Source: VFZS01 sp964353255 (lineage in GTDB: Bacteria; Acidobacteriota; Terriglobia; Bryobacterales; Bryobacteraceae). From it: a stretch of DNA of 31,033 nt. A model generated the notes under the pieces. That model made no database searches. It had not been told where the DNA came from and saw only the letters and a program-made list of their open reading frames with translations. The DNA is taken from NCBI GenBank assembly GCA_964353255.1, contig CAYGVJ010000063.1, positions 1-31,033 of the forward strand. Direction: 5' to 3'. The translations under genes and the position numbers were made by a program. Shown here piece after piece: positions 22,516 through 29,719 of this stretch; position 1 is the first letter of the stretch; every line of letters starts with the position of its first letter.

Positions 22516-24807
22516 TTAGCGCGGGGCCGGGCTGGCTCTCTGGGCCGTCAGTGCGCTGCCGCCGAGGATCTGGCGGACGGCCTCGTCGAGCAGTTCGTCC
22601 CGGCCCGCCTGGATGCCGGCGATGGTCGGCTTGACCTCGATATCCGGGATGATGCCCACGCGCTGAGTGGGACGGTTGTCCGGATAGAAGACGCCGATGC
22701 CACTGATGTAGGAGCTGAAGCCGCCCGGGAGCGGAACCGTCGAGACATTGCCGTCGGCTCCCGCCGTCGTACTGCCTATGACGATCGATCCGGGCGCCGT
22801 GCGGAAAGCCATGGTGGTGTATTCCGCCTGGCTCTGCGTCACCTCGTCGATGAGGATCACCACCTTGCCGGCGTAGTGCGGTTCTTGCGGATTGAGCCGT
22901 ATGGGCGGCGTCCAATGGAACGCGCCCGGATTGGTTACGTCGCCTTGGGCGAAGCGCACGAATTCCACCGGCGCGGAGACCAGGAGCGAACCCAGAGTGT
23001 AGACCACATACTCGGACGGGTAGTTGCGAATGTCGATGATCAGCCCCTTGGTTCCGGCCGCGGCTTGGATGTAGGCGGCTGAGTCCGCCGCTTTCACAGA
23101 GCTGAGCTTGAGATAGGCGACGTCCGGCGAGAGCATCTGGAAGGTGTCGCCGGGAACGTCGTGCGTGTAGCTGGCGCTGAAGTCGAGCGCCGCGACAGGC
23201 AGACGGGTGGCCGCGAGGCTGACCAATTGATCTCCCCGGCGGATCGCCACTTGAGCCGGGCCGCAGACTCCGCGGGTCATGTAGCGACCGATGTCGCGCA
23301 GGCGCGCGGCCTCATTGGAAGCTGCGTAGAACGGCCGCCACCTCGTGACGAGATCGTCCACGGCTACGCCGTCCAACTGCTCGATGAGGTCGCCGGGCAG
23401 CAGGCCGGAGGCGGGACCGTACGTGGCGGAAGTGTGCCGGAGCACCAGCGGGCGGCCTTCGACAAAACGCACATCCACCGGCAAGTAGCAGGACCCAAGC
23501 GGCGGGCGCACGGCCAGGGAGCTCCAGAGATTGGCGTGGGTGTCATGGATTTTGGCGATGAAGCGCATCAGTTCCTGCTGGTAGGCGAGGCTGTCTTGGG
23601 CCAGCGCAATTCCAGGAATGGACTCTTCGAGAACCTTGTTCCAGTAATCCGGCGCAGTGGCGCCGTCGTCCGCCATCACATCGCGGTTGGGATAGAAATA
23701 CTCGACCATGTTCCAAAAGCGAATGAGGGCGAGGAGCTGATAGCCGGAGTCCGGCAGCCTGGTGCTGGCATAGGAGAGATCGTGTTCGAAGACCGGGTTG
23801 CCGACGCCCTGCGCCAGCGACACATAGAACTGTCTGTCGGCCGGCGTGCGGTTGCGGTGGATGGACCTGAGCGTCTGGCTGAGGCCGGCGCCGAGGAGCG
23901 ACTCGTCCGCCAACCAGTCGAGATTGGCGCCGAGGTAGAGATCGCTGGTGCGGAGGGTGGCGCAGGCGGTGCATTCCGCGACGGGGCCGAGGTTGGCGAT
24001 CCAATCGGAAAGGGCCGCGTTGGCGCCGGCGACGTCGGCCGCGGCGAGCACTTGCGGGAGAACGCGAAACAGCTCGTAGTCCCAGTGATGGCGGCCGGTG
24101 GTGACGGCGGGGTGATGGTACTTGAGAAAGCCCCAGACCTTGGCCAGCGTGACAAGGTTCTTGATTTGTGCGTCGGAGAGGGCGGTGAGAGTGATGCGGG
24201 AACCGCCGTCGAACTCGTGGTCAACATCGAAGACCGTCGGGACCCGGTTGGGAGCCTGCGCCACGGGCTGGCCGTCCACCAGCAACTGCAAATCGTCCAC
24301 CCAGGCTTTCCCCGTTCCAGCGAGGAAGAAACCGAAGACTAGTTGTTTCCCCGCCGGCAGGATGGGCACCGTGACGGAATACTCCTTCCAATCCGCGGTT
24401 CCCTTGATCCCCTGTCCCTGCAATGTGCCGAAGGCGATGGATGTGGTGGCGTCGTCTTCGCGGAGCCAGAGCGCGACAAAGTCGCTGACATCCTCGGTCT
24501 TGAAGAAGCCGCGCCACTCGACCGTTTGCCCTGCGAAATCGAGCGGAATGATGGCCATCAGAGAGGAGAACGTCCCGGGGCTGGAGGGGCCGCGTTCGAT
24601 ACGGGCGGAGTATTTTCCACTATGGACAACCTGGTCATCGGTGTAGATGATGTTGTCCGCCGAGATGCCGAGCCAGCCCGCGGGGAACGCGCCGGGGCGG
24701 CCGTTTTCGAACCCGAGGATACTGGCGAGATTCTGGCGGGTCAAGGTCTGGGCCGCGCCAGGGAGGGCTAGCCCCAGGCCTAGGAGCAAGCACCCAATCC
24801 GGCTCAT
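22516..24807 (-). CDS. Secreted S41 family serine peptidase with N-terminal binding domain
   Basis: This protein is about 763 aa, starting at the second of two close ATGs (24807). That choice follows an ATGA overlap with an upstream reading-frame remnant; the other ATG (24816) adds only MPN. The signal peptide is IGCLLLGLGLALPGAAQ. Residues about 35-180 look like a beta-sandwich binding module (FENGRPGAFPAGW ... GTGKAWVDDLQLLVDG). A long helical part follows, with LIRFWNMVEYFYPNRD near 360. Then come a PDZ-like region (GLLPGDLIEQLDGVAVDDL near 470) and the S41 core. VVILIDEVTQSQAEYTTMAF provides the nucleophilic Ser near 665, and GSTTAGADGN follows. Such proteins process or degrade periplasmic polypeptides. 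It fills most of the 21491-24997 segment. Confidence 0.9.
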   Translation of the reverse strand: MSRIGCLLLGLGLALPGAAQTLTRQNLASILGFENGRPGAFPAGWLGISADNIIYTDDQVVHSGKYSARIERGPSSPGTFSSLMAIIPLDFAGQTVEWRGFFKTEDVSDFVALWLREDDATTSIAFGTLQGQGIKGTADWKEYSVTVPILPAGKQLVFGFFLAGTGKAWVDDLQLLVDGQPVAQAPNRVPTVFDVDHEFDGGSRITLTALSDAQIKNLVTLAKVWGFLKYHHPAVTTGRHHWDYELFRVLPQVLAAADVAGANAALSDWIANLGPVAECTACATLRTSDLYLGANLDWLADESLLGAGLSQTLRSIHRNRTPADRQFYVSLAQGVGNPVFEHDLSYASTRLPDSGYQLLALIRFWNMVEYFYPNRDVMADDGATAPDYWNKVLEESIPGIALAQDSLAYQQELMRFIAKIHDTHANLWSSLAVRPPLGSCYLPVDVRFVEGRPLVLRHTSATYGPASGLLPGDLIEQLDGVAVDDLVTRWRPFYAASNEAARLRDIGRYMTRGVCGPAQVAIRRGDQLVSLAATRLPVAALDFSASYTHDVPGDTFQMLSPDVAYLKLSSVKAADSAAYIQAAAGTKGLIIDIRNYPSEYVVYTLGSLLVSAPVEFVRFAQGDVTNPGAFHWTPPIRLNPQEPHYAGKVVILIDEVTQSQAEYTTMAFRTAPGSIVIGSTTAGADGNVSTVPLPGGFSSYISGIGVFYPDNRPTQRVGIIPDIEVKPTIAGIQAGRDELLDEAVRQILGGSALTAQRASPAPR

Positions 24808-24964
24808 GTTTGGCATGGCAACTCTATTTTGCTCCCTTCAGGAATCGAGTACGCTCCGAATTCGAGACGTATGACTCCGGTAAGGCGTTTCAACCGGTCC
24901 AAGAGAACGGCAACCTCAGCGTCACGAATGCCGGCCTTGTCGGTCAACCGATTCGAGGAGGTGT
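24804..24964 (-). pseudogene. 5'-truncated gene remnant coupled to the S41 peptidase
   Basis: A protein-like frame (AGIRDAEVAVLLDRLKRL, then RLEFGAYSIPEGSKIELP) ends in a TGA that overlaps the S41 ATG as ATGA at 24804-24807. This is the usual mark of two coupled genes. Upstream, its frame runs straight into the tRNA-Gly fragment at 24965, so the 5' part seems to have been cut off at that junction. I do not recognise the family. The call rests on coding-like composition and the overlap. Confidence 0.35.
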
Positions 24965-24997
24965 TGGAGCGGGAGACGGGAATCGAACCCGCGACGT
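24965..24997 (-). repeat. Partial tRNA-Gly copy (33 bp, CCA to variable loop), candidate att site
   Basis: An exact 33-base match to 28512-28544: CCA, acceptor 3' strand, whole T arm and the variable loop of the intact tRNA-Gly, in the same orientation. The match stops at ...gcgacgt, before the anticodon arm, so its crossover point differs from the copy at 21491. It abuts the PIN toxin gene on one side and the truncated frame upstream of the S41 gene on the other. Confidence 0.85.
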
Positions 24998-25008
24998 GGG
25001 ATAGGCGC

Positions 25009-25437
25009 TCACCCCCGCGTCTGGGCCAGCACGCGCGCCAGCGTCTCGGCCGGGGTGGCGACCAGGACACCGCGCAACGATCTGCCATACAGACGGCCGA
25101 AGTGCGTGCGGTCGCCGGTGACCAGAAGATCCGCCCGGGCTTGCGCCGCGGCTCCCAGGATCGGGGCATCCTTGTCGGGCAGCATCTCGGCGCGCGCCCA
25201 TTCGGCGTTCTCCGGCGAGCACTCCGGGCAGACCACAACCGCCCGGAGCAGTCGCTCCAGTCGCGGCAGAAGCTTGGGGTGCTTGAGTTCCAGGTTGCGG
25301 CGGGCTTCTTCCATGGCATGCGGGGAGGCGATCAGCGCGCAGTAGCCCCTTCCTGCCAGCCTGAAAAGCGCGGCCGCCCGGCCCTCCGCATTCTGGGCTG
25401 CGCTGAACAGGACGTTCGCATCGAGGAAGAGGCGCAC
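25009..25437 (-). CDS. PIN-domain nuclease toxin
   Basis: This 142-aa PIN domain resembles the COG1569-type branch. LFLDANVLFSAAQN gives the first Asp (residue 6), and ASPHAMEEARRNL the Glu (about 44). DKDAPILGAAAQARADLLVTGDRTHFGRL gives two more Asp (about 90 and 108). It is three bases downstream of the AbrB-like antitoxin gene and thus in the same transcript. Its stop lies only about ten bases from the 33-bp tRNA-Gly fragment, so it is the outermost gene of this segment. Confidence 0.85.
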   Translation of the reverse strand: MRLFLDANVLFSAAQNAEGRAAALFRLAGRGYCALIASPHAMEEARRNLELKHPKLLPRLERLLRAVVVCPECSPENAEWARAEMLPDKDAPILGAAAQARADLLVTGDRTHFGRLYGRSLRGVLVATPAETLARVLAQTRG

Positions 25438-25440
25438 CGG

Positions 25441-25683
25441 CTATCGCCTTACGGCCCTGAGTCTCTTGCGCTCCGCGGCGGAGAGCCGGTCGGCGTCCTG
25501 GAATTCGCGGAGGCGCTCTGCGCTGTAGATTTCGAGTGGGTACACACCGGCCTGACGGAGGAGGATCGCCCCGTCGGCGGTCACCTCCACCAGCATCGGA
25601 GTCTCCTTGCGGATGCCGACCCTCTCCAGGATGGTCTTGGGGATCGAAACCTGGCCCTTGCTGCCGACCTTCACCAGTTGCAC
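25441..25683 (-). CDS. AbrB/MazE-type antitoxin
   Basis: This 80-aa protein is counted from the GTG at 25683, where the fold begins: VQLVKVGSKGQVSIPKTILERVGI is the swapped-hairpin AbrB DNA-binding domain. The C-terminal part (IYSAERLREFQDADRLSAAERKRLRAV) is helical and basic, suited to neutralising the PIN partner. TACAAT on the minus strand (25695-25690) predicts transcription starting at that same GTG, so it would be leaderless. An ATG at 25752 would add 23 residues unlike any AbrB protein and lies upstream of that promoter. Confidence 0.8.
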   Translation of the reverse strand: MQLVKVGSKGQVSIPKTILERVGIRKETPMLVEVTADGAILLRQAGVYPLEIYSAERLREFQDADRLSAAERKRLRAVRR

Positions 25684-25814
25684 GATTCCATTGTATCCGA
25701 TTTCCGGGGCGCCGGAATCCGGCGGATGAGAGGCCGACGGGGGGAACGGCAACCCGCCGAGGAAAAGCTCGCACTGCTCAGGAGTGTCCGAGCAAGACCG
25801 TCACAACACAAGCT

Positions 25815-28301
25815 TCACGGGGTGACGTAAATGATTATGGGCGGTTGGCCGTACGAGCGTGCCGCGGCCCAGAGGAGCAGCCATCCCGGCGGGAGATCAC
25901 CATAGCTCGGCAGGCGGAAGTTGATCTCTTTGACGCCGGGTACAGCTCCGGGCGCAGGCCCGGCATACTCAACTGTAGCGCGCACGCCGCCAACGAACAC
26001 AGGAACAGATGCGGGAAGTGGCCCGGTTCCGAAAACCGCGACCACGGAGGCCCACCTCGCCGGGTTGTTCGGACCGTTCACTGTGCCGTCCTGATTCAGG
26101 GCCGCTGCGAGCCCACGCCCGGACCCGTCCGCGGCGAGTACCGCGAAATCGAAAGCATCGGCGATGGAGAGCACGGTACTGGCGACAGGAGCGCCCCGCA
26201 ACCGCACCTCGACCTGGGCTGAGCCACGGGCCGTGTCTTCTGGGGTGTAAAACGTTACCAGACCCTGCTGCACCGAAACCAATGGCGCCGGGACCTGATT
26301 GATCAGCACCTGAACGCCGGCCAATGTCAGGGGAAGGCTGCCGCTGCCATCGAAGGAAGCATTGGCTTGCTCCAGCGGCCCGAGCTGGTTGCCGACCAGC
26401 GTGCTCAACCCGCCTGGCGCCACGACGGTCCGTCGTTCCCGGCTGGCTGTGTGGATCACGCAGGCAATGCCTGGGTTCGCGGGGCGGCTCGTATCAACAC
26501 GCTCCAGGTCTTCATTCAGATTAAGGGACGAATCGACGAAAAGCCGGTCCGGTCCGTCAAAGGCGACGATTCGTCCCGCGCCGGGCAGGTACGTACCGTT
26601 CAGCCAAGAGCCATCCGGCGCCATCGTCCGGAGATGCAAGTTTAAGTCGGCCTGACAGGCCGCGCGGCGCGGTGCGTCAGGAACGGTCGGAAGATTCGGC
26701 CAATAAGTTGAAACGGCCGCCAACACGTTGCCGCGCGAATCGAACGATACCTCAGGGAACGCCGGGACGCTTTCCGAGTGAAAAACTCGCGAGCCGTCGG
26801 CACTCAAAGCCACCAGCGTGTACGCATCACCGCCGCCGTCGAACTGAAAGGCCGACGCGATCCAGAGGCTCCCGCCCGGAGCCAGCGCAACGGAAGACCG
26901 CGAGGTGAAGGAGCTGGTGGTTCGTCCGACTATCGGAACGTAGGTAGCCATCTGGATTCTCCCTGAAAGCTGATCCAGCATGCCAACGTAGAGATCCCAG
27001 GGGCCCTCGTGGCGGGTCTTATACGCGCCGGATGTAGTTGGCTGGCCCTCGGTCCGGGCTGCGGCAAAGGCCAAGCTGCCCGACGAGTTCGTGGAAAGCG
27101 AGGAAACTGAGCGAACGGGGGTGGTGAAACTGAATTGGGCGTTGCCAGGGACCCATTTGACGACAGAATCTCCTGTTGCGAAATAGACGCTCCCCTGAGG
27201 ATCGACCGCCAACGCGCCAATCGCGTCGCCTGTGAAAGTTCCGGCGCGCAGCTTACCGCTGCCGTCGAATCGTCCCACCCACCCCTCTTGCCCATCCCTG
27301 CGTCCAACCGGTCGCGGGGCGCCAGGAGTCGCGGGAGGAAGTCCTAGAAATCTGCCGACTGTCCCAGCTACCGTGATGTCGCCATCGCGGCCGGGAACGA
27401 GCCAGGTTGGGTCGATTCCGTCAAACAGGCTCAGGAAAGCCGGATTGCCACTCCGGGATACTTTGGCAAGAAAACCGTGGTAGTAGGGGGGCCCAACAGC
27501 AGACGGACCTCCAGCCAGAACCGCGGTGTCGTCATGCCCGGGCCTTAGTGCAGACGCACGCAGAGCACCGGAGGGCGCCCGGCCAAACTCGATCACCAGC
27601 GGAAGAGCGGCGTCGTATGTCCCGACCGTCGGCCGGAACGAGCTCTCGTCAACTTGAACGAAGCGGACAGCGACCTTCGATTTTGACGTTCCCGCCGGCT
27701 GGTATGCAATCAGTTCGGCAAGCGTGAGGGAGCCCGGCCACCACACGTCGATAGAGTCCCCGGAGACCCGCCAGTGGAGCTCCTGAACTGCCTGTAGCCG
27801 CAGCAGCAACTGGTGAGGATTGCCGCCAGGAGCTACGACAATGCGAAGCATCGGAAGTCCGGTTCCACAGTTCCAGTCGGCATCAATGCCCGGGTAGATT
27901 TGGGCGTAACGTACTGTGGAGAAGTGCGGCACGTTTTCGCGCCACCATTCGGGATAGGGCAAGAGATAGAGATTCAAGGGAAATGCCACCGGGTTCTTGC
28001 CTACAGCCGCTGCTGATGGATTGGCGTCCCCGAACCGGACCGCCAGCGTGTAGGTGAGTTGAACCCTGTTCTGATAGAAGATCCGGTCATCGAGGGCAAA
28101 CAGAACGTCACTGTTGTACTGCCCAACGTTCTGTTCGAAGCCCCGTTGCGGGGGCGCAACCGCAGCCCCGTAGACCATGGGCACACTTGCGAGCCAAGCG
28201 AGCCAAAATCGGGTGTGGAACACATCTGCAATCATAGCACCGCGAATTCCACAACTAAATCCCGCGTAATACAGGGGCAAGAGACGGCGCCACTGAGTCA
28301 T
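25815..28301 (-). CDS. Secreted SBBP/beta-propeller protein with Solibacter-type C-terminal domain
   Basis: This protein is 828 aa. The ATG at 28301 has GAGG nearby, but the ATG at 28235 (MIADVFHTRFWLAWLAS...) gives a more typical signal peptide; either is possible. The mature N terminus, RGFEQNVGQYNSDVLFAL then YAQIYPGIDADW and YDAALPLVIEF (to about residue 240), is the DUF7948-like domain that precedes SBBP propeller repeats. The middle is beta-rich with repeating propeller-like strands (about 260-590). From about residue 600, VVAPGGLSTLVGNQLGP, AALNQDGTVNGPNNPA, FVGGVRATVEYAGPAPG and VKEINFRLP match the TIGR03437 Solibacter C-terminal domain. These are surface proteins of unknown function, numerous in that lineage. 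It occupies most of the segment next to the tRNA. Confidence 0.85.
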   Translation of the reverse strand: MTQWRRLLPLYYAGFSCGIRGAMIADVFHTRFWLAWLASVPMVYGAAVAPPQRGFEQNVGQYNSDVLFALDDRIFYQNRVQLTYTLAVRFGDANPSAAAVGKNPVAFPLNLYLLPYPEWWRENVPHFSTVRYAQIYPGIDADWNCGTGLPMLRIVVAPGGNPHQLLLRLQAVQELHWRVSGDSIDVWWPGSLTLAELIAYQPAGTSKSKVAVRFVQVDESSFRPTVGTYDAALPLVIEFGRAPSGALRASALRPGHDDTAVLAGGPSAVGPPYYHGFLAKVSRSGNPAFLSLFDGIDPTWLVPGRDGDITVAGTVGRFLGLPPATPGAPRPVGRRDGQEGWVGRFDGSGKLRAGTFTGDAIGALAVDPQGSVYFATGDSVVKWVPGNAQFSFTTPVRSVSSLSTNSSGSLAFAAARTEGQPTTSGAYKTRHEGPWDLYVGMLDQLSGRIQMATYVPIVGRTTSSFTSRSSVALAPGGSLWIASAFQFDGGGDAYTLVALSADGSRVFHSESVPAFPEVSFDSRGNVLAAVSTYWPNLPTVPDAPRRAACQADLNLHLRTMAPDGSWLNGTYLPGAGRIVAFDGPDRLFVDSSLNLNEDLERVDTSRPANPGIACVIHTASRERRTVVAPGGLSTLVGNQLGPLEQANASFDGSGSLPLTLAGVQVLINQVPAPLVSVQQGLVTFYTPEDTARGSAQVEVRLRGAPVASTVLSIADAFDFAVLAADGSGRGLAAALNQDGTVNGPNNPARWASVVAVFGTGPLPASVPVFVGGVRATVEYAGPAPGAVPGVKEINFRLPSYGDLPPGWLLLWAAARSYGQPPIIIYVTP

Positions 28302-28511
28302 TCCGCCTCACCGTTGGGACGCTCTGCCTAAGAATCCGCAGAATCGGCCAATGGGCGCAAGCTTCAGCTCTTGGCCTCTGACGAACGGTCGGCGACTCGG
28401 AAGTTGACCTCGAATGGCCGCTCTGGAACAGCCGGTGCGCGCCGTTTCCGAGGTAGTGCCAGCCTGGTTCAGAGGAGCCGTTCTCGTCGCAACTGTACGT
28501 TCCTGAAGGAC

Positions 28512-28586
<75 letters not shown>

Positions 28587-28677
28587 TCAGCGGGGCAGGT
28601 CACAGCCAGACCTGATTGTAGCAGATCCCCGGTGGGGCTGCCACCCCGAAGGGGGCTGCGGCGGGATACTAGAGCAG

Positions 28678-29709
28678 ATGAGCCAAGCCGCGGAAGCTTT
28701 TGAACTCGCCATCTCAGTCCAGCCTGCTGATATCGACCAAATGGGCCATGTCAACAATGTCGCCTACCTCCGCTGGGTGCAAGAGGCCGCGGTGGCGCAC
28801 TGGAAGGCTGCGGCGCCCGCCGCTGACCAAGCGAAACTTCAGTGGGTTGTGGTGCGTCACGAGATCGACTATATGCAGCCGGCCTTCCTCGGCGACGGCA
28901 TCATCGCCAGGACATGGGTCGGCGCTGCAAGCCGGATCAGGTTCGAACGCCATACCGAATTGCTCCGCGCGACGGACCGGAGCGTCCTGGCAAAGGCCCG
29001 CACAGTATGGTGCCCCATAGACACCCAAACCGGGAAGCCGGCCTCCGTCAGCTCGGGCGTCCGGGCGCGCTTCTCCGTGCCGGCCCCGCTTCTGGCGGCG
29101 ATCCTATGCTTGGCCACATCCATCGCCACCAACGCGCAGCCGAAGACCGGTGAATGGCAGCCGTTGTTCGACGGCAAATCGTTGCAGGGCTGGCGGGAGA
29201 CGCCTTTCACGGGGCGTGGCGAGGTTCGCATCTCGAATGGGACGATCGTCCTCGGGGCTGGAAAGCCGATGACGGGCGTCACCTGGACTGGTTCATTTCC
29301 CCGGTCCGATTATGAGGTTCGCCTCGAAGGGGCCCGGCTCGAAGGGAGTGACTTTTTCGCCACCCTGACTTTCCCGGTCCAGGATTCGTATTGCACCTGG
29401 GTGACGGGCGGATGGGGCGGCGACATCGTCGGGCTGTCCAGCATAGACGGGTGGGACGCCTCGGACAACGAGACCAGGTCGTACTTCAACTTCGAAAACG
29501 GCCGGTGGTACGCGCTTCGTCTGCGGGTAACCGACGATCGGATCATGGCCTGGATCGACGATAAGCCCGTCATCGACGTCCCCATCCGAGGACGCTCGAT
29601 TGGTCTCCGTCACGGTGAGATCAAGCTGTCCGCACCCTTCGGGTTTGCGTCCTACGCCACGGCCGGAGCGCTCCGCAAGCTCGAGTATCGCCTGCTACGG
29701 CCCCGGTGA
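28678..29709 (+). CDS. Fusion: hotdog thioesterase followed by exported DUF1080 domain
   Basis: A single 343-aa frame. Residues 1-125 are a 4HBT acyl-CoA thioesterase of YbgC/FadM type, with catalytic region PADIDQMGHVNNVAYLRWVQEA and an end RTVWCPIDTQTGKPASVSS. Residues about 137-157 (APLLAAILCLATSIATNAQ) form a signal-peptide-like segment with a plausible cleavage site. From about 162, EWQPLFDGKSLQGWRE to the end is DUF1080, the concanavalin-like 3-keto-disaccharide hydrolase family. The thioesterase is cytosolic and DUF1080 normally exported, so this looks like two genes joined by loss of the stop and intervening DNA. A GTG at 29077 could still start a separate DUF1080 product. It converges on the Gfo/Idh gene, ten bases apart. 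Confidence 0.82.
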   Translation: MSQAAEAFELAISVQPADIDQMGHVNNVAYLRWVQEAAVAHWKAAAPAADQAKLQWVVVRHEIDYMQPAFLGDGIIARTWVGAASRIRFERHTELLRATDRSVLAKARTVWCPIDTQTGKPASVSSGVRARFSVPAPLLAAILCLATSIATNAQPKTGEWQPLFDGKSLQGWRETPFTGRGEVRISNGTIVLGAGKPMTGVTWTGSFPRSDYEVRLEGARLEGSDFFATLTFPVQDSYCTWVTGGWGGDIVGLSSIDGWDASDNETRSYFNFENGRWYALRLRVTDDRIMAWIDDKPVIDVPIRGRSIGLRHGEIKLSAPFGFASYATAGALRKLEYRLLRPR

Positions 29710-29719
29710 GAGACGCGGG

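Noticed and set aside
23161..24342. 393-codon plus-strand frame opposite the S41 peptidase
   Set aside because: Antisense shadow; the minus-strand product has a signal peptide, PDZ-like region and S41 active-site motif.
24829..25010. Open frames containing ETGIEPAT-like peptides (also near 21500 and 28520)
   Set aside because: These are translations across the antisense of tRNA-Gly sequence, a known source of spurious proteins.
28620..28665. GC-rich hairpin between tRNA-Gly and the thioesterase fusion
   Set aside because: Only a 5-bp stem in GC-rich DNA with no T run; expected by chance.
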